The notes under the pieces were generated by a model. That model saw nothing but the letters and a program-made list of their open reading frames with translations, did not search any database and had not been told where the DNA came from. From NCBI GenBank assembly GCA_016787805.1, contig JAEUTY010000014.1, forward strand, positions 1 to 64,000: a stretch of 64,000 nt of DNA. Reading direction: 5' to 3'. Below, one piece after another: positions 53,330-62,076 of this stretch. The first letter of the stretch is position 1, and every line of letters begins with the position of its first letter. A program made the position numbers and the translations under genes. This DNA comes from Flavobacterium sp. (GTDB lineage: Bacteria; Bacteroidota; Bacteroidia; Flavobacteriales; Flavobacteriaceae).

Positions 53330-53716
53330 TTAGTCTAGTTTTGTTACAGTTCCTTTTTGTTTTTTCGCGTCGCCTACATATGAATATTCAAAAGTATAAC
53401 CTTTGTCATTGGTACTCAGTATTCTAACCGAAATAGCTTTTTTTTCAGCCATACTTTTCGGATTTGCATTTTGCATAATGTATTCACAATCGTTAATCCA
53501 ACGTACTTTAAAAGTGTCAATTTTGCCTTCGTACGTTTCGATTTGAATATCGGTATTACGTTCAAACTCAGTGGTGAACTTTTTTCCTTCAATAGTAGTT
53601 TCCGAAGTGAATTTACCTGTTTTAAAGTCTTTGCAATTGCGCTCTTGATTATAACAAGAAACCAAAGAAAGTGTAAGTAAAAAAAGAGTTGTTTTTTTTA
53701 AAATTGTTATTGACAT
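53330..53716 (-). CDS. Small hypothetical lipoprotein
   Basis: A 128-aa lipoprotein with signal LFLLTLSLVSC (lipid Cys21) and a beta-rich body: NCKDFKTGKFTSETTIEGKKFTTEFERNTDIQIETYEGK, then VRWINDCEYIMQNANPKSM. I do not recognise a characterised family. Two cysteines (NC and DC) might pair in the periplasm. It is probably co-transcribed with terC, 35 bp downstream. The start abuts a GCTATTGTAATT micro-repeat. Confidence 0.75.
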   Translation of the reverse strand: MSITILKKTTLFLLTLSLVSCYNQERNCKDFKTGKFTSETTIEGKKFTTEFERNTDIQIETYEGKIDTFKVRWINDCEYIMQNANPKSMAEKKAISVRILSTNDKGYTFEYSYVGDAKKQKGTVTKLD

Positions 53717-53752
53717 TGCTATTGTAATTGCTATTGTAATTGCTATTGAAGT
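53715..53752. repeat. 12-bp micro-repeat (ATTGCTATTGTA)
   Basis: About three tandem units of GCTATTGTAATT between the lipoprotein start and the DinB-like gene, overlapping the 3' end of the latter. Confidence 0.75.
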
Positions 53753-54318
53753 TTATTCAGTTCGTCATCGGTAAAATTCTTAATACTCTTATCTTTCGAA
53801 AATTTATCCGCATTGTACGTATTTGATTTATTTTTCGGAATCGACAAACTGTTCCATTCTCCTTTTTTGAGCATTTTTGCATAAAACACCATCTGACCAA
53901 TATGATACGGATAATGCGCCAATTGCCTGTTGATGGCTTCCACCACAGTATGACCTTCATTACGAATGTAAATGATTGTGGATAATTGTTCTGGAGTCAA
54001 CGATTCTAGCGCATCTAAAAAGCAATTCCAGCCTTGGTTCCAAATGGCTAAAAGCGTTTCTTTGGTTTGTATTGTTTCTTCAAATTCACCATCGCGGTGG
54101 CGCCATTCTTTTTCACCATCGGTAGTCAAAAAATCAGTCCAACGCGACAACATATTGCCCGAAAGGTGTTGTACAATTACAGCAATAGAGTTGGTGTCAT
54201 CATTCACCGAAACAAATAATTGCTCAGGTTCCAATTGATCCATCGCTTTTTCGCCCAACAATTTGTAATACAGAAATTGTTTTTTGACGCTTTCTAAATA
54301 CGCGTTATTGATCTCCAT
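53743..54318 (-). CDS. DUF1572 / DinB-superfamily protein
   Basis: A 191-aa helical-bundle protein of the DinB superfamily (DUF1572). Seen are VIVQHLSGNMLSRWTDFLTTDGEKEWRHRD (with a conserved His of the metal site), ALESLTPEQLS and INRQLAHYPYHIGQMVFYAKML (two further His). The three histidines could bind a divalent metal as in related thiol-dependent enzymes; activity is unknown. ATG 54318 (MEINNAYLE) is preferred to ATG 54330; both overlap the upstream gene. Confidence 0.85.
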   Translation of the reverse strand: MEINNAYLESVKKQFLYYKLLGEKAMDQLEPEQLFVSVNDDTNSIAVIVQHLSGNMLSRWTDFLTTDGEKEWRHRDGEFEETIQTKETLLAIWNQGWNCFLDALESLTPEQLSTIIYIRNEGHTVVEAINRQLAHYPYHIGQMVFYAKMLKKGEWNSLSIPKNKSNTYNADKFSKDKSIKNFTDDELNKLQ

Positions 54319-54532
54319 CGAAAAGTGCATCAGTGAGTGTTTTGATTCCTTTAAAAGCTAAAAAAACGGCCAAAATACAAAGTATACAGCCTATGACTAA
54401 AACCAAGTAATGCCAATTAGTGTGTTTGTTCATAAAGGCGTTGTAAATAACGCTTGGACCAATAAACATTAATGGTAATGCTCCGAACATCAATCGGATT
54501 CCTTTGCCTAATTGTTCCTTTTTAGTACTCAT
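54305..54532 (-). CDS. DUF6095-like small membrane protein
   Basis: A 75-aa protein with two membrane segments: LMFGALPLMFIGPSVIYNAF and HYLVLVIGCILCILAVFLAF. The pattern matches what I recall as DUF6095, a flavobacterial family without known function. ATG 54532 forms a TAATG junction with the upstream stop, and its 3' end overlaps the DinB-like gene by 14 bp, so three genes are translationally linked. Confidence 0.75.
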   Translation of the reverse strand: MSTKKEQLGKGIRLMFGALPLMFIGPSVIYNAFMNKHTNWHYLVLVIGCILCILAVFLAFKGIKTLTDALFDGDQ

Positions 54533-54990
54533 TAAAATCGCAATTGTATGCCACAACCATTTTGGTTTGATATCATATTCAGTTCTACCTCTTCAGCATC
54601 ACCAGTGCTTTTCAAACCATTATTGTACATATCGATGCCTTCTTTCATGCGTTTGTTTTTTCCTATCAAAATCGGAACCGAAATAGTCAAAAATCCAGCG
54701 CCAATGTAAGTAGCAGGGCCAGGGTATTTTTCATCAGAAACCAATCCTTTTACCAAGTCGGCTGCTGTAAAAGCAATTCCCAATCCAATAAACATTCCTC
54801 CAGTTGATGATTTACTTTTCCCTTTTTTGAAAAGACGTAAAGCCTCAGCATTAGAAGATAATTTTTCTTTCACCTCACGAGTAGATAACTGTTGACCATT
54901 TACAAAGTATCGTTTACCTTGCATAGTAATTTCCTGTGCAGATATAATCGAACAAGCAAATAGGGTAAGTAAAACAATTAGTTTTTTCAT
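54532..54990 (-). CDS. Hypothetical exported membrane protein
   Basis: A 152-aa protein with a signal peptide (LIVLLTLFACSIISAQ), a short conserved start (EITMQGKRYFVNGQQLSTREVKEKLSSNAEALRLFKKGK) and two hydrophobic segments (GGMFIGLGIAFTAADLVKG, ATYIGAGFLTISVPILIG). Such proteins are frequent in Flavobacteriia, and I cannot assign a function. First gene of a coupled run with DUF6095 and DUF1572. Confidence 0.72.
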   Translation of the reverse strand: MKKLIVLLTLFACSIISAQEITMQGKRYFVNGQQLSTREVKEKLSSNAEALRLFKKGKSKSSTGGMFIGLGIAFTAADLVKGLVSDEKYPGPATYIGAGFLTISVPILIGKNKRMKEGIDMYNNGLKSTGDAEEVELNMISNQNGCGIQLRF

Positions 54991-55049
54991 AGTAGTAGTT
55001 TTTAGCTTTTATTAAAGTATAAAAATAGCAATATTTTTTTAAGAACAGA

Positions 55050-55862
55050 TTATTTTTGGTAATTATCCACTGCTTTTCGAACGCTGCCGTATTGATTCAA
55101 TAATTGAGCTGCTTTTTCATAATCCACATGAATTTCACTCATAATCATTTTAATGCCACGGTCAACTAATTTATTGTTACTCAATTGCATATCCACCATT
55201 TTGTTGCCTTTGACTCTACCTAATTGAATCATCGTTGCCGTTGAAATCATGTTCAACACCAATTTTTGTGCAGTTCCGGCTTTCATACGCGAACTTCCTG
55301 TAACAAACTCAGGGCCAACCACAACCACAACTGGAAATTGCGCTGTTAATGCCAACGGACTTCCTTCATTGCAAGTAATGCAACCTGTGATGATGTTGTT
55401 TTCATGGCACTTTTCCAAACCCGAAATCACATAAGGTGTAGTTCCTGAAGCCGCAATTCCGATTACAATGTCGTTCTCATTAATGTTGTGTTCTTGCAAA
55501 TCAATCCAAGCTTGTGTCGTGCTGTCTTCGGCATTTTCAACGGCTTTGCGAATGGCTTTATCGCCACCAGCAATGATTCCGTTGACTAGATCAAAAGGAA
55601 CACCAAAAGTAGGCGGACATTCCGATGCATCTACAATTCCCAATCGCCCAGAAGTTCCTGCTCCGATGTAAAAAAGCCTTCCGCCAAGTTTCATTTTTTC
55701 AACCACTTGAGTAACCAAAGCTTCAATTTGTGGCAATGCTTTTTCAACGGCAAGCGGAACCGTTTTGTCTTCTTTGTTGATGTTAAAAAGCAAATCGGCA
55801 ACCGACATATGTTCTAATTGCTCGTAGTGAGAGGATTGTTCGGTGGTTTTGGTGAAGTTCAT
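55050..55862 (-). CDS. murQ: N-acetylmuramic acid 6-phosphate etherase
   Basis: Cleaves the lactyl ether of MurNAc-6-P to GlcNAc-6-P in peptidoglycan recycling. The 270 aa form a SIS domain: IGAGTSGRLGIVDASECPPTFGVP (with the catalytic Glu), GGDKAIRKAVENAEDS, GIAASGTTPYVISGL and TGSSRMKAGTAQKLVLNMIST. At about 30 residues shorter than the E. coli enzyme, it lacks most of the C-terminal tail. No muropeptide kinase or transporter is adjacent. Confidence 0.96.
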   Translation of the reverse strand: MNFTKTTEQSSHYEQLEHMSVADLLFNINKEDKTVPLAVEKALPQIEALVTQVVEKMKLGGRLFYIGAGTSGRLGIVDASECPPTFGVPFDLVNGIIAGGDKAIRKAVENAEDSTTQAWIDLQEHNINENDIVIGIAASGTTPYVISGLEKCHENNIITGCITCNEGSPLALTAQFPVVVVVGPEFVTGSSRMKAGTAQKLVLNMISTATMIQLGRVKGNKMVDMQLSNNKLVDRGIKMIMSEIHVDYEKAAQLLNQYGSVRKAVDNYQK

Positions 55863-55938
55863 TGTAAAGTGTCTGAGTTTCTGAGTCGCTAAGTTACAGA
55901 GATTTTTGCTTACAGCCTACAGCTTATAGCTTTTTGCT

Positions 55939-56607
55939 TTATAAAAAGTACGCCAAAATAATCCCTAGAATAATCATAGAAATCTTGGCAATATTGAATT
56001 TGTGACCTTCGCTGCTTTCAAAAATAATAGTAGAAGAAATGTGAAATAATATACCGATGACAATCGCTGTAATTTCGGTATAATAGTCATTTAACACAGG
56101 AAAACCATCCGATAAAAATGTTCCCAAAGGTGTCATTATGGCAAAGGCAAGCATAAAAAAGAACAACGCAACTTTATTCAATTCAGCATTCAAAAAAAAC
56201 GTAGTCAAAATAATAGCTATTGGCAAATGGTGTATCGCAATTCCGATAGCCAAATCGTGGTGATGACCAACAGGAAAACCTTCTAAAAGCGCGTGTAAAC
56301 ACAAACTAATAAACAACAACCAAGGCATTTGTGTAATTTTATCGTGACCATGAACATGGCCGTGTTCGGCGCCTTTCGAGAAAAATTCCAATATGATTTG
56401 AAACAAAATCCCAACCATGATATAAATCCCAATACTGTGATTGTGACTTTCATACACTTCGGGTAGCAAATGCATCACGGTCAATGAAAGCAAAAACGAA
56501 CCACTAAATGCCAATAAAAGTTTGAGGTTTTGCTTGGCCTTGGGCTTGAGTAAAATTGCAATTCCGTAACCCAAAAGTACCGATAGTAATGGAAGTATAT
56601 AATTCAT
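55939..56607 (-). CDS. ZIP family metal transporter
   Basis: A 222-aa inner-membrane transporter with eight predicted segments. The His-rich loop (KGAEHGHVHGHDK) lies between segments 3 and 4. The metal-site motifs are LHALLEGFPVGHHHD (segment 4) and IAIHHLPIAIILTTFF (segment 5), in the order typical of ZIP carriers for zinc, iron or manganese uptake. Substrate cannot be set from sequence. Confidence 0.9.
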   Translation of the reverse strand: MNYILPLLSVLLGYGIAILLKPKAKQNLKLLLAFSGSFLLSLTVMHLLPEVYESHNHSIGIYIMVGILFQIILEFFSKGAEHGHVHGHDKITQMPWLLFISLCLHALLEGFPVGHHHDLAIGIAIHHLPIAIILTTFFLNAELNKVALFFFMLAFAIMTPLGTFLSDGFPVLNDYYTEITAIVIGILFHISSTIIFESSEGHKFNIAKISMIILGIILAYFL

Positions 56608-56657
56608 TTAGTCTATGCTATGCTATTTTCTTTCTTCTTTCTTCTTTCTTCTTTTCT

Positions 56658-57401
56658 CTATTTAAAAATCATAATCAACCGCTCACTGTCTTTCTTGTGG
56701 AACTTTTTCAACTTATAATCGCCAAAAACATCCAGCAAATAAATGCCTGCTTCGTTCATCAACTGCTGAAAATCTTCCAAAGTAAACGCGCGCACTTTTT
56801 CTATAAAATGATGTGATTCGCCTTCATGCGTAAATTCAATTTCTTTAACAATATGGTCGTCGGCAACATAACGTTGAATATGGAAATCAATTCCGTCAAC
56901 GTGCTTTACTTCATCGGCAACCAAATTGGCAATGACATGATTCACATTCATAAAATCAATCACAGCAAAACCATAGTCAGAAAGACTCTCTTTTATCGCA
57001 ACCAGCGTCTTCAAATGATCTTCGTCGTGTTCGAAATACCCAAAACTAGTAAACAAGTTAAAAATCGCATCAAATTTTTTTTCAAAAGGCTCACGCATAT
57101 CATGCACCTCAAAATGCAACGAATCGTTAGCGTTTTTGTTGGCTTCAGCAATGCTGTTTTCCGACAAATCAACACCCAAAACATCAAAACCTAATTTGTT
57201 CAAATAAATCGCGTGTCGTCCTTTCCCACAAGCCAAATCGAGCACTTTGGCTTTCTCAGGCAAGTTTAAATAATGCGTCAAATTGTCCATGAATAGCTGT
57301 GCTTCACGGTAATTTCGTTCTTTGTATAAAATATGATAATACGGTGTATCAAACCAAGAGGCAAACCAGTTTTCGGTTTTCGAATTTGTAAGTTCTGACA
57401 T
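56658..57401 (-). CDS. Class I SAM-dependent methyltransferase
   Basis: A 247-aa methyltransferase. An N-terminal WFASWFDTPYYHILYKERNYREA is followed by motif I VLDLACGKGRHAIYL (about 55-69), motif II VLGVDLSENSIAEA and FDAIFNLFTSFGYF. The FDTPYYHxLYxxR start is common in Bacteroidota homologues and hints at a shared substrate, still unknown. It is separated from the ZIP gene by a TTTCTTCTTTCTTC micro-repeat. Confidence 0.87.
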   Translation of the reverse strand: MSELTNSKTENWFASWFDTPYYHILYKERNYREAQLFMDNLTHYLNLPEKAKVLDLACGKGRHAIYLNKLGFDVLGVDLSENSIAEANKNANDSLHFEVHDMREPFEKKFDAIFNLFTSFGYFEHDEDHLKTLVAIKESLSDYGFAVIDFMNVNHVIANLVADEVKHVDGIDFHIQRYVADDHIVKEIEFTHEGESHHFIEKVRAFTLEDFQQLMNEAGIYLLDVFGDYKLKKFHKKDSERLIMIFK

Positions 57402-57512
57402 TTATTCTTTTCAAATGAATTCTAATCCTGCAAATTTAATGTATTTTTGCCGAAGAATTCCCAAGGTTTGTGTTTTTTGAAGCGAATGGCTTGGTCTGCG
57501 TCAGTAATCCAT

Positions 57513-57565
57513 ATTCCCGCTTTCCGCACTATCTCTTCGAGGATAGTCGCTCCAATCGGGGCTAG
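57513..57565 (-). repeat. Dispersed structured element, copy H
   Basis: On the minus strand CTAGCCCCGATTGGAGCG ... GCGGAAAGCGGGAAT, with an inner hairpin ACTATC / GATAGT. It lies in the 311-bp gap between divergent genes (57402-57712). The rest of the gap is AT-rich with an ATTGAAATTGA micro-repeat (about 57643-57700). Confidence 0.8.
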
Positions 57566-57712
57566 AGAACAAACTAAAGGCTTACCAAGAAACCAATTCT
57601 AAGAAATTGTTTTTTTTTACAATCTAAATTTAACATTAATTATTTGTAATTGAAATTAATTTTTTGACATTGTAATTGATATTGAAATTGAAATTGATTT
57701 TTGACATTGAAA

Positions 57713-58873
57713 ATGGAAAACTTTAAAATGATTGCCAAAACCTTTTTTGGTTTTGAAGAAATACTGGCTAAAGAACTACAATTATTAGGCGCTCAAGAGG
57801 TTGAAATCGGAACCCGCGCTGTGAGTTTCAAAGGCGACAAAGGTTTTATGTACAAAGCCAATTTGTCGTTGCGAACCGCACTTAAAATTCTAAAACCAAT
57901 TTACCACTTTAGAGTGTTCAACGATCAGAGTTTGTACAAAGGCATTCAAGGCATCGATTGGTCGAAGTACCTAGAAGCCAATCAAACGTTTGTCATCGAT
58001 TCTACGATTCATTCCGATCATTTCAAACATTCGCAATTCGTTTCCCAAAAAGCCAAAGACGCGATTGTTGACCAATTTCGTGAAAAAACAGGCCAACGTC
58101 CAAGTATTGATAAAGATTTCCCTGATTTACGCATCAACATTCACATCGATCGCGACCAATGTTCGGTTTCGTTAGATACTTCGGGAGCGTCATTGCACCA
58201 ACGAGGTTATCGGGTATTAACTAACATCGCTCCAATCAACGAAGTTTTAGCCGCAGGAATGCTGTTGCTTTCAGGTTGGAATGGTGAATCGGATTTTCTT
58301 GATCCAATGTGTGGCTCTGGAACCATTTTGGCCGAAGCCGCTATGATTGCGTGTAATATTCCCGCCAACATCAACCGCAAAGAATTCGCTTTCGAAAAAT
58401 GGAACGATTGGGACAACGATTTATTTGACCAAATCATCGATTCGTTGATGAAACGCACCCGCGATTTTCGCTACACCATAACAGGCTATGACAAAGCCCC
58501 AAGCGCAGTTTCAAAAGCGATTGATAATATTCGCAATGCCAATCTCGACGAGTTTGTGACCATCGAACAAAAAAACTTTTTCGACACCAAAAAAGAAACT
58601 TCCAGACCATTACACATGGTGTTCAATCCACCTTATGGTGAACGTTTGGATATCGATTTGGAACGTTTTTACCGTGAAATGGGCGACACCATGAAGCAAA
58701 ACTATCCAGGCACTCACACTTGGTTCATCACTGCCAATCTGGAAGCCTTGAAGTTCGTTGGTTTAAAACCATCAAGAAAAATAAAATTGTTCAACGGAAG
58801 CTTGGAAGCCCGCTTTGTTAAATACGAAATGTACGAAGGAAGTAAACGAACTAAGTTTCAAGTTAGCGAGTAG
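57713..58873 (+). CDS. THUMP-domain RNA methyltransferase (RlmL N-terminal type)
   Basis: A 386-aa class I methyltransferase with an N-terminal ferredoxin-like and THUMP region (about 1-160; AKTFFGFEEILAKELQLLGA, LRINIHIDRDQCSVSLDTSG) and a C-terminal Rossmann domain: DPMCGSGTILAEAAMIA (SAM motif I) and NPPYGERL (motif IV for N-methylation of a base). This equals the N-terminal half of RlmL, which makes m2G2445 in 23S rRNA; exact target is inferred. ATG 57713 is used; an in-frame TTG at 57701 lies in the micro-repeat. Confidence 0.92.
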   Translation: MENFKMIAKTFFGFEEILAKELQLLGAQEVEIGTRAVSFKGDKGFMYKANLSLRTALKILKPIYHFRVFNDQSLYKGIQGIDWSKYLEANQTFVIDSTIHSDHFKHSQFVSQKAKDAIVDQFREKTGQRPSIDKDFPDLRINIHIDRDQCSVSLDTSGASLHQRGYRVLTNIAPINEVLAAGMLLLSGWNGESDFLDPMCGSGTILAEAAMIACNIPANINRKEFAFEKWNDWDNDLFDQIIDSLMKRTRDFRYTITGYDKAPSAVSKAIDNIRNANLDEFVTIEQKNFFDTKKETSRPLHMVFNPPYGERLDIDLERFYREMGDTMKQNYPGTHTWFITANLEALKFVGLKPSRKIKLFNGSLEARFVKYEMYEGSKRTKFQVSE

Positions 58874-58967
58874 TGATCAGTAATCAGTGTTCAGAATGCA
58901 GAATACAGAAGCAGAACATAAAACATAGAACAGTCAACAATAAACCACAAACAATAAACATTTAAAA

Positions 58968-59201
58968 ATGTCAAAAAAGAACAAAGCCCTTTTATACAAC
59001 TTATTCAGTTTCGGAATACTGTACGTTTTTATTCGTTACATCTTAATTGATTATACCTCGTTAACGGGAATTATGCGACCGTTAGCATCATTTGTAGTGG
59101 CAACACTTTTGGCTCCGAAATTCCAAGCCGGATTAGTAAATGGAGAAGAAAAAATCTACATGCGTTGGCTTTTTTTGAAAGACGCCAAAGAAGTTGGATA
59201 A
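58968..59201 (+). CDS. Small hypothetical membrane protein
   Basis: A 77-aa protein with one or two hydrophobic segments (YNLFSFGILYVFIRYILI, PLASFVVATLLAPKFQ) and a basic N-terminus. It ends RWLFLKDAKEVG. I do not recognise a family. It follows the RNA methyltransferase after 94 bp of micro-repeat (CAGTAATCAGTGTTCAG, then AACATAAAACATAGAAC). Confidence 0.65.
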   Translation: MSKKNKALLYNLFSFGILYVFIRYILIDYTSLTGIMRPLASFVVATLLAPKFQAGLVNGEEKIYMRWLFLKDAKEVG

Positions 59202-59304
59202 ATTGTTTTTGTCCTCTTTGTGAAACTCTTAAAACTCAGTGATTCTCTGTGTAATTCTTTTCTTTGACAGAGTGTTACAAAGTAGGTGATGAGTTGTTCA
59301 AAGG

Positions 59305-60039
59305 TTATTTTTCTTTAGGTTTAGTTTCTTTTGATTTTGCTGTCGATTTGTACAACGGTAAGAAATACGAAACCGTGTAATTGAATCCAACTCCAAAATT
59401 ACCATTGTAAGTCCTGTTGAAACCCGGAATGTATAAGTTGTCAAAGTTTTCGGGTTTGCTGTTGGAAAACAAATAATGCAAACGCAGACTAAAACCGACA
59501 TAAATATTATTGAATACTTCAACTTTCACACCCGAAACGACTTCGGCCCATTGCGCTGACAAACCATTAAATTCTGTTCCAGCATCAATAGTTGGCGATT
59601 CTCCAAAATATTGTTGTGTGTTGTACACTTCGTAATTGTTCAATGTTTGACTAAACGAACTTACGCCATAACGCAATCCAATATGAATCATGTTTTCCAT
59701 ATTGAGCCAATTTTCGTAAGCATTGTAATCAAAACCTGCTTTTATATAAGTTCCTTTTGTAGTAAAATTAACTTGTGCGTCGTCAACGGTTTTGTTTTCA
59801 TTACCCAATTCGGCAGCAATGTAAAAACGTTTGGTGAGTCGGTAATCACCCACTAATTCCAATCCGCGGTAGTCTTTTTCGTAAAACGAACGCGTCAATT
59901 TGAATAAATCGACACCAAATCGCACACCAAAACGCTCGGTTTTTGGAACTACCGAATCTTTCTTTTTTTCTTGTGCATTTCCGAGTAACGAAACACAGAC
60001 AAAAAGTAGACTAAAAATAAATTTTAATGTGTGTCTCAT
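59305..60039 (-). CDS. DUF6048 family outer-membrane-like protein
   Basis: A 244-aa exported protein with a signal peptide (LKFIFSLLFVCVSLLGNAQ) and alternating beta strands (FGVRFGVDLFKLTRSFY, YIAAELGNENKTVDD, YIKAGFDYNAYENW, HIGLRYGVSSFSQTLN, FGVGFNYTVSYFLPLY), suggesting a small beta barrel. It matches what I know as DUF6048. ATG 60039 gives the signal peptide and overlaps the DUF6452 gene by 29 bp. Confidence 0.8.
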   Translation of the reverse strand: MRHTLKFIFSLLFVCVSLLGNAQEKKKDSVVPKTERFGVRFGVDLFKLTRSFYEKDYRGLELVGDYRLTKRFYIAAELGNENKTVDDAQVNFTTKGTYIKAGFDYNAYENWLNMENMIHIGLRYGVSSFSQTLNNYEVYNTQQYFGESPTIDAGTEFNGLSAQWAEVVSGVKVEVFNNIYVGFSLRLHYLFSNSKPENFDNLYIPGFNRTYNGNFGVGFNYTVSYFLPLYKSTAKSKETKPKEK

Positions 60040-60508
60040 TTTCGGTATCAATATTAGGTTGAATGATGGTAATATGATCAATCCAGTTGTCGGCGTCAGT
60101 AGCCACTAAATTGGTATTGGAATTGGTTAAATCGTAGACTGTTTTATAACCACAAGCTCTCGAAACAAAAACCGTTTCGCGTGTGTAAGTAAAGTTTAAA
60201 ATGTCTTCGTTATCATTAGTTGCATCTGTATCCAAACCATTTTCGATAAATTGCCAAGTGGTAGCATCCAAATTGGTTTGTAGTGGCACTTTTATTTTAC
60301 TGACTCCAGTTGTTCCTGTTAATGCTTCAGTAAAACCATTAGCAACCACTTTCAAGTTACTAACGTTTTTTAGCGTATTCGGACTCGCAGCATTATAAAA
60401 CTCAATTACAACTTGTGGAGTAGTAGAAGTAGTTTCATCGCAAATGTCATCTTTCTCACATCCAGCAAGTGAAAAGGTGATTAATAAAAGTATAATTATT
60501 TGTTTCAT
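60011..60508 (-). CDS. DUF6452 family lipoprotein
   Basis: A 165-aa lipoprotein with lipobox LAGC (about residue 18) and the DUF6452 hallmarks CEKDDICDETT and VFVSRACGYKTVYDL, ending DTENETHIKIYF. Cysteines in DIC and RACG may form a disulfide. It overlaps the DUF6048 gene by 29 bp; the two seem to be a fixed pair in Flavobacteriia, downstream of rlmD on the same strand. Confidence 0.82.
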   Translation of the reverse strand: MKQIIILLLITFSLAGCEKDDICDETTSTTPQVVIEFYNAASPNTLKNVSNLKVVANGFTEALTGTTGVSKIKVPLQTNLDATTWQFIENGLDTDATNDNEDILNFTYTRETVFVSRACGYKTVYDLTNSNTNLVATDADNWIDHITIIQPNIDTENETHIKIYF

Positions 60509-60583
60509 AGTGTTGTATTCGATTTTTCTCTGCTCTATATTCTTGGTTTTAGCTTTTAGCTTACTGCTAACCGCTAACTAAAT

Positions 60584-61999
60584 CTAACTTCTAACTTCCA
60601 AAAGTACAACATTTTCCACATGATGCGTTTGTGGGAACATATCGACGGGTCTAACACGAGTGACTTTGTATTTTTCGTCCATCAAAGCCAAATCACGCGC
60701 TTGTGTGGCCGAATTGCAACTTACATAAACGACTTTCTTTGGAGCAATTTTCAAGATTTGTTCTACCACATCTTTGTGCATGCCATCGCGTGGTGGATCA
60801 GTGATGATTACATCAGGTTGGCCATGTTGTGCGATAAAGGCTTCGTTGAACACATTTTTCATGTCACCCACAAAAAATTCACAATTGGAAATGTTATTAC
60901 GTTTAGCGTTTTCTTTCGCATCTGCAATCGCTTCCGGAACAGCTTCTACACCAATGACTTTTTTGGCTTGTTTGGAAACGAATTGTGCAATCGTTCCTGT
61001 TCCAGTGTACAAATCGTATACGACTTCATTTCCGGTCAAGCTAGCAAATTCGCAGGTGATTTTATATAATTCGTAAGCTTGATCCGAATTGGTTTGGTAA
61101 AACGATTTGGCGTTGATGCTAAACTGCAAACCTTCCATTTCTTCCAAAATGTAATCGCGACCTTTGTACAATTTGATGTCTTGATCGTACAACGTATCAT
61201 TGGCTTTGCTGTTGATAACGTATTGCAGCGAAGTGATTTGTGGGAATTGTTCAAACACATAATCCAACAACAATTCACGTTGGGCTTTGTCATCTTCAAA
61301 AAACTGAATCAACACCATGATTTCGCCAGTAGAAGCCGTGCGAATCATCAATGTACGCAACAAACCTTCGTGGTTACGCGCGTTGAAGAATGTCATACCT
61401 TTTTCAGTAGCAAATTCCTTGATAGCATTACGAATTGCATTCGAAGGATCTTCTTGTAAATGGCATTTCTCGATATCCAGAATTTTGTCCCACATTTTTG
61501 GAATGTGAAAGCCAAGTGCATTTTTAGAATCGAATTCAACGCCAGAGCGAATCTCTTCATCGGTCATCCAACGCGTGTCTGAAAATCCGAATTCCATTTT
61601 ATTACGGTAGAAAAATTGTTTTTCCGAACCTAAAATCGGTTCAAAATCAGGTAATTCAATTTTACCGATGCGTTTTAAGTTATTAAAAACCTCATTGTTT
61701 TTGTAGATCAGCTGTTGCTCGTACTTCATGTTTTGCCATTTGCAACCGCCACAAGCACCAAAATGTTGGCACACAGGTTCGATGCGGTTTTCTGAAAACG
61801 AATGAAAGTGAATCGCTTTTCCCTCGTAATAAGCTTTACGTTTTTTAAAAGTTTGAACATCAACCACGTCGCCAGGCACCACATTCGGAATAAAAATTAC
61901 TTTTCCATCGGGCGCTTTAGCTACTGAAACTCCTTTCGCTCCAGCATCTAAAACAGTGACGTGCTCAAATACAATTCGGTCGGTCTTTTTTCTACTCAT
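60584..61999 (-). CDS. rlmD: 23S rRNA (uracil(1939)-C(5))-methyltransferase RlmD
   Basis: Iron-sulfur SAM methyltransferase acting on 23S rRNA. The 471 aa have a TRAM domain (1-65), cluster cysteines 77, 83 and 86 (CQHFGACGGC) with a fourth near 173 (IEKC), the SAM motif VVYDLYTGTGTIAQF, ITDPPRDG and the catalytic Cys in YVSCNSATQARD. The paralogue RlmCD/TrmA-like target cannot be excluded. The stop codon region (LLEVRS) is written in an AACTTCTAACTTCT micro-repeat. Confidence 0.93.
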   Translation of the reverse strand: MSRKKTDRIVFEHVTVLDAGAKGVSVAKAPDGKVIFIPNVVPGDVVDVQTFKKRKAYYEGKAIHFHSFSENRIEPVCQHFGACGGCKWQNMKYEQQLIYKNNEVFNNLKRIGKIELPDFEPILGSEKQFFYRNKMEFGFSDTRWMTDEEIRSGVEFDSKNALGFHIPKMWDKILDIEKCHLQEDPSNAIRNAIKEFATEKGMTFFNARNHEGLLRTLMIRTASTGEIMVLIQFFEDDKAQRELLLDYVFEQFPQITSLQYVINSKANDTLYDQDIKLYKGRDYILEEMEGLQFSINAKSFYQTNSDQAYELYKITCEFASLTGNEVVYDLYTGTGTIAQFVSKQAKKVIGVEAVPEAIADAKENAKRNNISNCEFFVGDMKNVFNEAFIAQHGQPDVIITDPPRDGMHKDVVEQILKIAPKKVVYVSCNSATQARDLALMDEKYKVTRVRPVDMFPQTHHVENVVLLEVRS

Positions 62000-62076
62000 G
62001 GCGCAAAAATAAGGGATTGATTAGTTTTTTGAGGAAAGTTTAAGAAAAAAATATAAATTAGTAGAAAATTTCACCA

